Below are positions 6,837-13,014 of a DNA stretch of 13,020 nt, one piece after another. This DNA comes from Propionibacteriaceae bacterium (lineage in GTDB: Bacteria > Actinomycetota > Actinomycetes > Propionibacteriales > Propionibacteriaceae). The stretch covers positions 1 to 13,020 of the forward strand of contig JAJTCL010000035.1 of the NCBI GenBank assembly GCA_021323255.1. Direction: 5' to 3'. The translations under genes were made by a program, and so were the position numbers. The notes beneath the pieces are model-generated. The model saw only the letters and a program-made list of their open reading frames with translations, had not been told where the DNA came from and searched no databases. Within the stretch, counting starts at the first letter, position 1. Each line of letters starts with the position of its first letter.

Positions 6837-9010
6837 TGCCTGGACCCCCGACGCGACCACCATCGTCGCCCGAGGCGTTGTTGGATGATCTCGACCCGGA
6901 GCAGCGTCAGGTCGCCACCGCTCTCAGCGGGCCAGTCGCAGTCATTGCTGGAGCCGGCACGGGCAAGACCCGGGCGATCACCTACCGCATCGCTTACGGC
7001 GTCGCCACCGGCGCATACAACCCGACGTCCGTGCTTGCAGTGACGTTCACGACCCGCGCGGCCGGCGAGCTGCGCGGTCGATTGCAACAGTTGGGTGCGT
7101 CTGGCGCCCAGGCGCGAACCTTCCACTCCGCCGCGCTACGGCAGGCTCAGTACTTCTGGCCGCAGGTCTTTGGCGGTGAGTTGCCGCACGTCCTGGACAA
7201 CCGGATGCCGCTGGTCGCTGAGGCTGCGAGTCGGCTACGGGTCAAGATCGACACGCCCGGGTTGCGTGACCTGGTCGCGGAAATCTCCTGGGCCAAGGTG
7301 AGCAATGTCAATGCCGAGGACTATCCCCGGTTGGCCGTGCAGCACAACCGCCGCATCGCCTCCTACGACACCGAGACCGTGTCGCGTGTCTTTGCGGCGT
7401 ACGAGCAGGCAAAACGCGAACGCAGCCGGATCGATTTCGAAGACATTTTGCTGTGTGCCGCTGCGCTGCTCTCAGAGCATCCAGAGATCGCCAACATGAT
7501 TCGACGGACCTACCGGCATCTGGTTGTCGATGAGTATCAAGATGTCAGCCCTCTCCAGGAGGCGCTGCTCAATCTGTGGCGCGGCGACCGAGCGGAGTTG
7601 TGCGTCGTCGGTGATCCTGCGCAAACCATCCACTCCTTCGCCGGCGCCCAGGCCAGCTACCTCACTGGGTTTGGTAGACGTTTTCCGGAAGCGACGGTGA
7701 TCCGCCTGGTACGCGATTACCGCTCCACCCCCCAGGTCGTTCGGTGTGCGAACGCGATCATGGCAGCCCCCGCGAGGGAGCCAGCGGCGAGCGGCCTCCA
7801 GCCCGTCACTCTCCAGGCACAGCAGCCAGCGGGACCCGAGGTGCAATTCGTCGAAGCGCAGGATGAGTCAGCCGAGGCTGCTGGGATCGGCGACTGGATT
7901 CTGCAACACGCCAAGGCCGGTGTGGACTTTCGGGACATGGCGGTGCTGTTCCGCATCAACGCGCAATCGCCTGCCGTCGAGCAGGCGCTGGCCGACCGCA
8001 ACATCCCCTACCTGGTCCGCGGAGGTGAGCGTTTCTACGAGCGGCCCGAGGTGCGCCAGGCGCTGTTGGCGCTACGGACCAATGCGCGGACGCTGACCGG
8101 CGCTGAGCGGGGGAGCGCGGTGGAACAGATGAAAGCGATACTCCACACCTTGGGCTGGAGTCCGCAGCCGCCCGAAGGTGGCGGTGCACTGCGGGAGCGT
8201 TGGGAGTCGTTGGCCGCGTTGCTGAGCGTGGCAGAAGATCTGCAAGTCGAGGCGCACGCCGCTGCGGAGCTCAGCGCGACGCCTCCGAATGATCAAGAAC
8301 CCCTCACGTTGCAAGCCGTCTCCGCTGAGTTGGACCGTCGCGCCGAGGCGCAACATGTACCGGCAGCGCAAGGCGTCACTGTCTCCACGCTGCATTCGGC
8401 GAAGGGTCTGGAATGGGACGCGGTGGCGTTGCTCGGCATTCATGAGGGTTCACTTCCCTTCATCCTCGCCGCCTCGCCAGAGCAGATCAGTGAGGAACGA
8501 CGCCTGCTCTACGTCGGTGTCACGCGCGCCCGGCGACTGCTGCGGATCTCCTGGTCCAGGACCCGGAACGGGAATGGTCAGCCGCGTAGGCCCTCTCACT
8601 TCCTCGAGCCGGTGCTACCTGATGCCCTGCAGGCTGCAGCCCAGCCACCGCGGCCTCGGCGGCATAGCCGACAATCGGCGCTCTCGCTGCACTGCCGATC
8701 CTGTGGGCGATCACTCAGCGAAGCTGCCGAGCGCAAGATCGGCCGCCACCTGGGTTGCCCGGCGACCTTCGATGCTCAGACGATGGCGATGCTCCGTGAG
8801 TGGCGGCGCCAGGAGGCGGCTGATCAGCAGCTTCCCGCGTACTGTGTGTTCACCGACGCCACGCTGATCGCCATCGCCGAGGCGCGACCCCGCAGCATCG
8901 GGGAGCTGATCAAGGTGCAGGGTCTCGGTCCGACGAAGGCTGACCGGTACGGCGAGCATCTCCTGGCGATCATTGAAGCCGAAGCCGCCCGGACGAGAGC
9001 ATCTTCGTGA
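6836..9010 (+). CDS. uvrD2: UvrD2-type SF1 ATP-dependent DNA helicase with HRDC domain
   Basis: A 3'-5' SF1A helicase of DNA repair; mycobacterial UvrD2 is the closest family I recognise. The protein has 724 residues, near the 700 of the mycobacterial enzyme. Motifs in order: Q motif LDPEQRQ (19-25), Walker A GAGTGKTR (39-46), Walker B VVDEYQDV (230-237), motif III GDPAQTIHSF (259-268), motif IV RDYRST (293-298), motif V STLHSAKGLEWD (517-528), motif VI LLYVGVTRAR (557-566). A small zinc-type knuckle follows: C620, C623, H638, C641. Then comes an HRDC domain from PAYCVFTDATLIAIAE to the end (about 667-716). The mycobacterial protein has four cysteines in the knuckle; here His replaces the third. 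Start is GTG 6836 with a possible leaderless promoter; TTG 6878 or 6881 are alternatives. No terminator is visible before the whiB7 promoter 8 bases downstream. Confidence 0.95.
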   Translation: MPGPPTRPPSSPEALLDDLDPEQRQVATALSGPVAVIAGAGTGKTRAITYRIAYGVATGAYNPTSVLAVTFTTRAAGELRGRLQQLGASGAQARTFHSAALRQAQYFWPQVFGGELPHVLDNRMPLVAEAASRLRVKIDTPGLRDLVAEISWAKVSNVNAEDYPRLAVQHNRRIASYDTETVSRVFAAYEQAKRERSRIDFEDILLCAAALLSEHPEIANMIRRTYRHLVVDEYQDVSPLQEALLNLWRGDRAELCVVGDPAQTIHSFAGAQASYLTGFGRRFPEATVIRLVRDYRSTPQVVRCANAIMAAPAREPAASGLQPVTLQAQQPAGPEVQFVEAQDESAEAAGIGDWILQHAKAGVDFRDMAVLFRINAQSPAVEQALADRNIPYLVRGGERFYERPEVRQALLALRTNARTLTGAERGSAVEQMKAILHTLGWSPQPPEGGGALRERWESLAALLSVAEDLQVEAHAAAELSATPPNDQEPLTLQAVSAELDRRAEAQHVPAAQGVTVSTLHSAKGLEWDAVALLGIHEGSLPFILAASPEQISEERRLLYVGVTRARRLLRISWSRTRNGNGQPRRPSHFLEPVLPDALQAAAQPPRPRRHSRQSALSLHCRSCGRSLSEAAERKIGRHLGCPATFDAQTMAMLREWRRQEAADQQLPAYCVFTDATLIAIAEARPRSIGELIKVQGLGPTKADRYGEHLLAIIEAEAARTRASS

Positions 9011-9016
9011 GAACGG

Positions 9017-9060
9017 CAATAAAAATGTGTTTGCCTCAATTCGCGATACTCCCCTAGGGT
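9017..9060 (+). promoter_or_regulatory. WhiB7-type autoregulated promoter (AT-rich box, -35, -10)
   Basis: An AT-rich run AATAAAAATGTGT (9018-9030) sits directly before a -35 TTGCCT (9031-9036); 18 bp later comes the -10 TAGGGT (9055-9060). WhiB7 proteins are known to activate sigma-A promoters carrying an AT-rich box just upstream of -35, read by their AT-hook, and to activate their own gene. Transcription should begin near 9066-9068. The element starts only 8 bp after the uvrD2 stop. Confidence 0.8.
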
Positions 9061-9073
9061 TAACGAGGACCTC

Positions 9074-9187
9074 ATGCTCGGCCCGAGCACAAGGTCGCCC
9101 GTCGCCAACATGAACGTGAGGAAGGAGGAGTTTGATGCACAGTTTTTGGACTGGTGCTGTACGCAATGCCCAAATGATCATGCATGA
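9074..9187 (+). CDS. Upstream ORF 1 in the whiB7 leader (37 aa)
   Basis: A 37-codon ORF whose ATG is only about 7 nt from the predicted transcription start, with GAGGA (9065-9069) four bases before it. The peptide begins MLGPSTRSPVAN and ends QCPNDHA; it contains a CCTQC cysteine group. Its first codons overlap a hairpin, TGCTCG (9075-9080) with CGAGCA (9084-9089). It overlaps the start of the longer ORF at 9135 in another frame, so ribosomes on it would run over that ribosome site. Upstream ORFs in whiB7 leaders are known to sense slowed translation; whether this one is translated is inference. Confidence 0.35.
   Translation: MLGPSTRSPVANMNVRKEEFDAQFLDWCCTQCPNDHA
9122..9129 (+). promoter_or_regulatory. 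Near-perfect Shine-Dalgarno for upstream ORF 2
   Basis: AAGGAGGA complements the 16S rRNA 3' end almost fully and its AGGAGG core stands 6 bases before ATG 9135. It is one of the two strongest ribosome sites in the window, the other being that of whiB7. Confidence 0.65.
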
Positions 9188-9449
9188 ACTCCAGCTGTCC
9201 TTGCGTGCGCTCATGCCGGCAGCGCCAGCCGTTGTGCAGATTTCCCTCAATGGCGCGCGACACTCCCATCTCGTCCAGCCGGTCAGGAATCGGATCAACT
9301 GGTGCCGTATGGGAGAGGTCTGCCTTGAGGGCAGCGCTGCGGCAGGCGATGTACAAGGCGCACGTGCCGCCGGATTCGGCGGATACGACGTCACCGATAC
9401 CAAGTTCTCGATCCGTTTGGGGCCACCTTCCTGTAGTCCGCCGGTGTAA
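9135..9449 (+). CDS. Upstream ORF 2 in the whiB7 leader (104 aa), hypothetical
   Basis: I do not recognise this 104-residue protein (start MHSFWTGAVRNAQMIMHELQ, end LGPPSCSPPV). It has no membrane segment or clear domain. Support for translation is the near-perfect ribosome site and position: it lies entirely between the whiB7 promoter and the leader terminator, with its TAA (9447-9449) 18 nt before the terminator stem. Third-position GC is about 64% by hand count, with an AT-richer first third, so codon use neither proves nor excludes coding. It may be a long attenuation-control ORF, in which ribosome slowing changes folding of the leader, or a small independent protein made from the same transcript. 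TTG 9132, directly before the ATG, is a less likely start. Confidence 0.45.
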   Translation: MHSFWTGAVRNAQMIMHELQLSLRALMPAAPAVVQISLNGARHSHLVQPVRNRINWCRMGEVCLEGSAAAGDVQGARAAGFGGYDVTDTKFSIRLGPPSCSPPV

Positions 9450-9466
9450 TCCACACCGCCGCCTCC

Positions 9467-9510
9467 AGGGCCGTGACTCCCAGACATCCGGGATTCACGG
9501 CCTTCGTGTT
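9467..9510 (+). terminator. Intrinsic terminator/attenuator in the whiB7 leader
   Basis: The stem AGGGCCGTGA (9467-9476) pairs with TCACGGCCTT (9495-9504), including one G-T pair. After one mismatch the inner TCCC (9478-9481) pairs with GGGA (9490-9493), closing an 8-nt loop. The tail TTCGTGTTT (9503-9511) is moderately T-rich. It stands 85 nt before the whiB7 ribosome site, so it must be bypassed for whiB7 expression. This is the expected place for the premature terminator known from mycobacterial and streptomycete whiB7/wblC leaders. It would also stop read-through from uvrD2. Confidence 0.8.
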
Positions 9511-9529
9511 TCCCGGCCAGATTCGAGGG

Positions 9530-9544
9530 CCCGTGCTGAACGGG
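9530..9544 (+). other. Second leader hairpin before whiB7
   Basis: CCCGT (9530-9534) can pair with ACGGG (9540-9544) around GCTGA. The bases GGGCCCGTG (9527-9535) could instead pair, with one bulge, to CACGGCC (9496-9502), the 3' arm of the terminator. That would be a candidate alternative fold, inferred by eye only. Confidence 0.35.
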
Positions 9545-9581
9545 ACCTCATGAGAGAAAAGTAGGCCGACATGTACGACGC

Positions 9582-9590
9582 GGGAGGTGG
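9582..9590 (+). promoter_or_regulatory. Ribosome binding site deciding the whiB7 start
   Basis: GGGAGGTGG stands with its GGAGGT core 6 bases before ATG 9595. The in-frame ATG at 9571 has no comparable site, so the shorter protein is preferred. Confidence 0.75.
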
Positions 9591-9594
9591 CCCG

Positions 9595-9888
9595 ATGGTC
9601 GTTACCCGGGGCATCGCCGAACTGCCCTGTCGATTAGTGGATCCGGATCTGTTCTTCGCCGAGGCGCCTGGCGATGTCGAGGAGGCAAAGGCGCTGTGTC
9701 TGGATTGCCCGGTTCGGGCGGCGTGCCTGACCGGCGCGCTGCAGCGGCGGGAACCCTGGGGCGTCTGGGGCGGAGAGCTGTTCGTTGCCGGCGTCATCGT
9801 GCCTCGCAAGCGGCCCAGGGGTCGTCCCCGGAAGTATCCGGTCGCTGAGCCGTTTGCTCCTGCGGCCAAGGACGAGGCAGCAGCATGA
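9595..9888 (+). CDS. whiB7: WhiB7, iron-sulfur redox transcription activator of intrinsic antibiotic resistance
   Basis: A WhiB-like [4Fe-4S] protein that binds the primary sigma factor and activates promoters with an upstream AT-rich box, switching on drug-resistance genes and itself under translation stress. The 97-residue protein has the four cluster cysteines C12, C35, C38 and C44, the family turn EPWGVWGG (53-60), and a C-terminal AT-hook RGRPRK (75-80) preceded by RKRP, which separates WhiB7 from other Wbl proteins. The mycobacterial protein has about 92 residues with almost the same end. The start at ATG 9595 rests on the GGGAGGTGG ribosome site; ATG 9571 would add 8 residues. It is preceded by a long attenuation-type leader and by uvrD2, and faces the ABC1-family kinase gene, as in mycobacteria. 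The tail after the AT-hook (YPVAEPFAPAAKDEAAA) is variable in the family. Confidence 0.96.
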   Translation: MVVTRGIAELPCRLVDPDLFFAEAPGDVEEAKALCLDCPVRAACLTGALQRREPWGVWGGELFVAGVIVPRKRPRGRPRKYPVAEPFAPAAKDEAAA

Positions 9889-9966
9889 CTCCGGGACGGG
9901 AAGCGCGGACACAAGAAAAATTACGGCGATTCTCCCGTGCGGCGCCGCAGGGTGCCGATAACATCA

Positions 9967-10106
9967 TCGCGGCTTGCATCACTAACACGCGGCACAGCCT
10001 CGAGGCTCCCCTTGGGGTCGGCAGTGGAGTCCTGGCCTCCCCAGCCAAGCGCGTGCCCGCGACCCAGCCCCCACGCTGTGCCGCGCGTTGGTGATGCAAG
10101 CTGCGA
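9967..10106. repeat. Long inverted repeat with 76-nt loop in the whiB7/kinase convergent gap
   Basis: The arms 9967-9998 and 10075-10106 are 32 bp each and match at 29 positions; two of the three differences still allow G-U pairs in one transcript orientation. The left arm contains GGCTTGCATCACTAACACG, the right arm CGTTGGTGATGCAAG. The 76-nt loop holds smaller pairings such as GGGTCG (10015-10020) with CGACCC (10060-10065). The right arm overlaps the first 8 bases of dispersed-repeat copy 2. It could act as a two-way terminator for the convergent genes, a palindromic mobile element, or a structured RNA. Confidence 0.85.
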
Positions 10107-10211
10107 GCGCCGGCAATCGCGCGCCGGCGCGCGGGGGAGGAGCAAGCGGAAGCGTTCTTCCTCTGCGAGCGACTCTCACGCGCCGGATTCATAGCGCGAT
10201 GCGCGAGCAGC
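10099..10211. repeat. Dispersed intergenic repeat, copy 2
   Basis: This 113-bp partner of 5948-6063 lies in the same orientation on the plus strand. It contains an internal 8-bp hairpin, GCGCCGGC (10107-10114) with GCCGGCGC (10123-10130), which copy 1 has only in degraded form. Copy 1 lacks the adjoining inverted repeat, so the shared unit is this core alone. It ends 51 bases after the kinase stop codon, in the non-coding gap between convergent genes. Confidence 0.85.
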
Positions 10212-10262
10212 GAAAAGCACAACTGCTATCTGGTGAGCTCGGCCTGTGCGCGGAGCAAATAC

Positions 10263-11627
10263 TCAATCTTCGGCGTAGCCGGGAAGGAACTCTTCCAGCA
10301 CTTCCCCGAACGCGGCTCGTGCGTTCAATTGGGAGAGGACGGCCAACCCGCCTAGCCAGACCCGATGAATCAGCAGATAACTGGGGGGCAGGTTCAGCTT
10401 CATTGCCACCCCGCCTGAAGCATGCGGATCACGCACCCGAATGAACTGTTCGCGCATCCAGTCGCGATTGAACTGAAACTCCGGAACGGCGGCGGGCTCC
10501 ACGAACGGAGCCAGGTAGTCGAGAAGATCTTCAGCGTCGATATCGGACGCGACGAATCCTTCTTGGCGCAGCCCTTCGGCAACTTGATGAGCGTCGCCCT
10601 GTTGGGCAATTCGCAGGATTCGGCCCATGGCAGGGGGAAGACCGTCAGGCAGACGCGCCACGAGCCCGAAGTCGACCACCCCGAGCCGGCCGTCCTTCAT
10701 GAGCTTGAAGTTGCCTGGATGCGGGTCGGCATGCAGCAGGCCGACCACGCTCGGTCCGGCAAAGAGGAATCGCACGTACTGCAAGGCAGCTGCGTTGCGT
10801 CTGTTGTCTGGGAGATCTGCTGCTGAGGAGAGCGGCCCACCCTCGACCCACTCGCTCACCATCACCTTGGGCGTACTTGCCAGCACCGGTGGCACGCAAA
10901 ATTCCTTACTCTCCGCAAAGCCAGCGGCCGCCTGCTGCTGGGAATCTGCCTCCATGGTGTAGTCGAGCTCCTCAGTGACCCGCGCAGTGAGCTCGTCGAC
11001 CACTGCGCTGACATCCATCCCGCCAGCCAGGGGCGCGAAGACCTTGGACAACCGCCCGATCTGCCGCAAATCTGAACGCAAGGCCTCGTCAGCTCCGGGG
11101 TACTGAACCTTGACCGCGACCGTACGCCCATCAGCCCAGGTGGCTTTGTGGACCTGACCGATGGATGCGGCTGCAGCTGGCAGCGGATCGAATTCGGTGA
11201 AGGTTTCCTGCCACCTGGAGCCGAACTCGCGTGCCAATACGGCATGCACGCGTGATGTCGGCATCGGCGGCGCAGCGTCCTGCAGCCGGGCAAGATGGAC
11301 GCGGTATGGCGCTGCTACATCCTCCGGGAGTACCGACTCAAACAGACTCAGCGCCTGGCCGAACTTCATGGCACCGCCTTTGAGTTCCCCGAGTACCCGG
11401 AACAGCTGCTCGGCGGCACGCTGCTGCAACTGCTCGCTCACCTCTTCTGCAGGTGCACCGCCCAGCCGCCTGCCCAGGCCAAGCGTTGCGCGGCCGGCGA
11501 AGCCGAGAGGGAGTGAAGCCAATCTCGCGCCGCGGCGGAATGCGGAACGAGCCAGCGAATTGCCATCGACTTCAGCCGGCAGATGCCGCTCTGCCCCATT
11601 GGTTGGCGTGGCCGGCTGGTCGCTCAT
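10263..11627 (-). CDS. ABC1/UbiB (ADCK)-family atypical kinase-like ATPase
   Basis: A protein-kinase-like-fold protein of the ABC1/UbiB family. Eukaryotic and proteobacterial members support quinone biosynthesis; the actinobacterial role next to whiB7 is unsettled (the mycobacterial counterpart is Rv3197). The 454 residues show the family hallmarks: KFGQ (88-91) of the inhibitory KxGQ helix, the alanine-rich loop AAAASIGQVH (151-160) in place of the usual glycine loop, lysine K173 in AVKVQYP, ExD-type TEELDY (218-223), catalytic HADPHPGN (299-306) and metal-binding DFG (319-321). No key residue is missing. The start at ATG 11627 shares ATGA with the stop of the upstream ThiF-like gene, so the two are translationally coupled; ATG 11636 and an earlier start at 11684 would overlap more and are less likely. 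No membrane segment is obvious. Confidence 0.93.
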   Translation of the reverse strand: MSDQPATPTNGAERHLPAEVDGNSLARSAFRRGARLASLPLGFAGRATLGLGRRLGGAPAEEVSEQLQQRAAEQLFRVLGELKGGAMKFGQALSLFESVLPEDVAAPYRVHLARLQDAAPPMPTSRVHAVLAREFGSRWQETFTEFDPLPAAAASIGQVHKATWADGRTVAVKVQYPGADEALRSDLRQIGRLSKVFAPLAGGMDVSAVVDELTARVTEELDYTMEADSQQQAAAGFAESKEFCVPPVLASTPKVMVSEWVEGGPLSSAADLPDNRRNAAALQYVRFLFAGPSVVGLLHADPHPGNFKLMKDGRLGVVDFGLVARLPDGLPPAMGRILRIAQQGDAHQVAEGLRQEGFVASDIDAEDLLDYLAPFVEPAAVPEFQFNRDWMREQFIRVRDPHASGGVAMKLNLPPSYLLIHRVWLGGLAVLSQLNARAAFGEVLEEFLPGYAED

Positions 11628-12649
11628 GGTGCCCATTCTGTATTGCTCAGCCAACCGCAGCCGCACCTGGGATGGGCTGCCCACCGCCGCAGCCGTGTCA
11701 CGAAGGCCGGCCAGCTGAGCTCAAGTGTGGCGCCGGCAGATTCCGGCAGCTCACCTTGGAGAAAGGCCAAGGCTTGCGCTGCCGCAACCGAAGCCGCCCA
11801 AGCAAGCAGGGCTGGCGGTGATTCGATGCGTAATCGGGACAGTTGGGTGAGCACAACTGGCCAGTGTGGATCGGCATCGCTGCGAGCCAGGTCTGCGCAA
11901 CGCAGGCACGATGTCCGGCCGGCCAGCACCAGTGGCCCGACGCTCACCCCATTTCCCCAGGAGCGCACCACGAGATGCGTTTGATCGATTCTCAGCAAAT
12001 GATCAGTGATCACGCGATCCAGCTCTGGGCGATCACAGGCCACGATGGTGAGATCCACCGGGGCTGCATCTGGCTTTGACCAATGACTCAGGGTAGAGAT
12101 GGCAGTGCCGGCCTCTCTGAGCGCCGAGCGTAACGCCTCCGCTTGGGATGTCAGCACACCAGCGGACGGGTAGAGGGCTAGGTCCGGCGCCTCGTTGTCG
12201 TAGATGTAGAGGGTTCCCAGTCCGCTGGCCACAAGCACGCGAGCGATCTGGCAACCCACCGCCCCCGCACCGATCAGACGCAGCTGCATCGCAGCCAGCG
12301 CACCGCGGTACGGCGCCGCGGTACGGTCAGTCAGCAATCCAGCCGCGGCAAGCGCATCGAGCGCCGCTGTGAGCTCGGGCGTGGTGAGTCCTGCGGCTCG
12401 AGCGGCACCGTGTACAGCGCGCATAGGTCGTGTGCCGTCGAGCACAGGGAGCAGCGCGCCGAAGCCGGTACCGCGGAAGACCAGCGCGGTGTCGGGATCG
12501 ATCCCGACCTGGACCTCGTTCGTGGAGCGATGAATGACGGGTGCGTACGGCACCAGCCGCGGATGCGCAGGGGGGTGATGAATCTGGGATCTTGGGGCAC
12601 TCACGGTGTCAGTCTCAGGGCTTCGGACGAGTGCCAACGCGCTATCCAC
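11624..12649 (-). CDS. ThiF/E1-like protein with N-terminal leader-peptide-binding-like domain
   Basis: A 341-residue protein resembling the E1-like partner of azol(in)e peptide-modifying systems, counterpart by position of mycobacterial Rv3196. Residues about 35-108 look like a small winged-helix (RRE-like) domain ending in ALDALAAAGLLTD. Then comes a Rossmann domain with LRLIGAGAVGCQIARVL (123-139, GxGxxG at 127-132), acidic turn YDNEAPD (150-156) and D206 in VACDRPE. Likely zinc ligands are C248-x2-C251 and C329-x-C331 in HPRCGCGW. The arginine-containing SNLxRQ loop of true adenylating E1 enzymes is not seen, so catalysis by adenylation is doubtful. No YcaO gene is in the window. Start is GTG 12649 behind GGAGG, with an unusually short 2-nt gap; GTG 12604 is an alternative and the first 30 residues look unconserved. 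It overlaps the kinase gene by ATGA. Confidence 0.82.
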   Translation of the reverse strand: MDSALALVRSPETDTVSAPRSQIHHPPAHPRLVPYAPVIHRSTNEVQVGIDPDTALVFRGTGFGALLPVLDGTRPMRAVHGAARAAGLTTPELTAALDALAAAGLLTDRTAAPYRGALAAMQLRLIGAGAVGCQIARVLVASGLGTLYIYDNEAPDLALYPSAGVLTSQAEALRSALREAGTAISTLSHWSKPDAAPVDLTIVACDRPELDRVITDHLLRIDQTHLVVRSWGNGVSVGPLVLAGRTSCLRCADLARSDADPHWPVVLTQLSRLRIESPPALLAWAASVAAAQALAFLQGELPESAGATLELSWPAFVTRLRRWAAHPRCGCGWLSNTEWAP

Positions 12650-12803
12650 AGCCTCCGGTCGTGCCGGCAGAGGGGACTATTTAGCGTGGCGCCGGGTAGC
12701 AACAGAACATGGTCTGAGCACTGTGGCTGGTGCCGGGGGTTGTCGTCTGGCACCGTGGCTGTCACCCCTTTTCACAGGTACGCCATCTGCCGTGCGACGT
12801 GAT

Positions 12804-12831
12804 CAGGGACGGCCGCTGACGGCCGTCCCTG
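12804..12831 (-). terminator. Perfect 12-bp hairpin downstream of the zinc-ribbon gene
   Basis: CAGGGACGGCCG (12804-12815) pairs fully with CGGCCGTCCCTG (12820-12831) around CTGA; T12803-A12832 adds a thirteenth pair. It lies 24 bases after the stop of the minus-strand DUF5679-type gene and before the ThiF-like gene, so it probably ends that transcript. No run of T follows on the minus strand, as is common for terminators in high-GC actinobacteria. Confidence 0.7.
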
Positions 12832-12855
12832 AGTGGTTTGCTCTGGGTTGCTGCG

Positions 12856-13014
12856 TTAGGCCCTGCCGAGGATCCGGTTGAGGTTCGTGCCACACACCGG
12901 GCACTTGGCCTTGGCCATCCGGGTGCCCTTCTCGTTGACGTGTACCTCGCCGGAGGCCTCCCGCTTCGCCTTACATTTCACGCAGTAGAACTCGCCGCTG
13001 TACGTCTCCGCCAT
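12856..13014 (-). CDS. Small DUF5679-type zinc-ribbon protein (52 aa)
   Basis: A complete 52-residue protein read on the minus strand from ATG 13014 to TAA 12858-12856. It has two CxxC pairs, C11-C14 (FYCVKCKAKRE) and C38-C41 (AKCPVCGTNL), consistent with one four-cysteine zinc ribbon, and the strongly typical middle VNEKGTRMAKAKCPVC and end NRILGRA. I recognise this as the actinobacterial DUF5679 family; its function is unknown. The many lysines and arginines between the ribbons would fit nucleic acid or ribosome contact, but that is inference. The ribosome site is beyond the window edge. The strong hairpin at 12804-12831 separates it from the ThiF-like gene on the same strand. Confidence 0.9.
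   Translation of the reverse strand: MAETYSGEFYCVKCKAKREASGEVHVNEKGTRMAKAKCPVCGTNLNRILGRA

Noticed and set aside
8711..9487. Minus-strand 258-codon ORF across the uvrD2 end and whiB7 leader
   Set aside because: Half of it is antisense to the UvrD2 HRDC region and the rest runs through the leader promoter and terminator; no family is recognisable.
9571..9594. Upstream in-frame ATG for whiB7
   Set aside because: No good ribosome site precedes it, while GGGAGGTGG is ideally placed for ATG 9595, giving a length close to known WhiB7 proteins.
12642..12650. CTATCCACA, one mismatch from a DnaA box
   Set aside because: A single imperfect box at the start of a gene with no cluster of further boxes or AT-rich unwinding region; not an origin.
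12729..12754. GGTGCC/GGCACC inverted pair upstream of the ThiF-like gene
   Set aside because: Only 6 bp with a 14-nt loop, which is expected by chance in DNA this rich in G+C.
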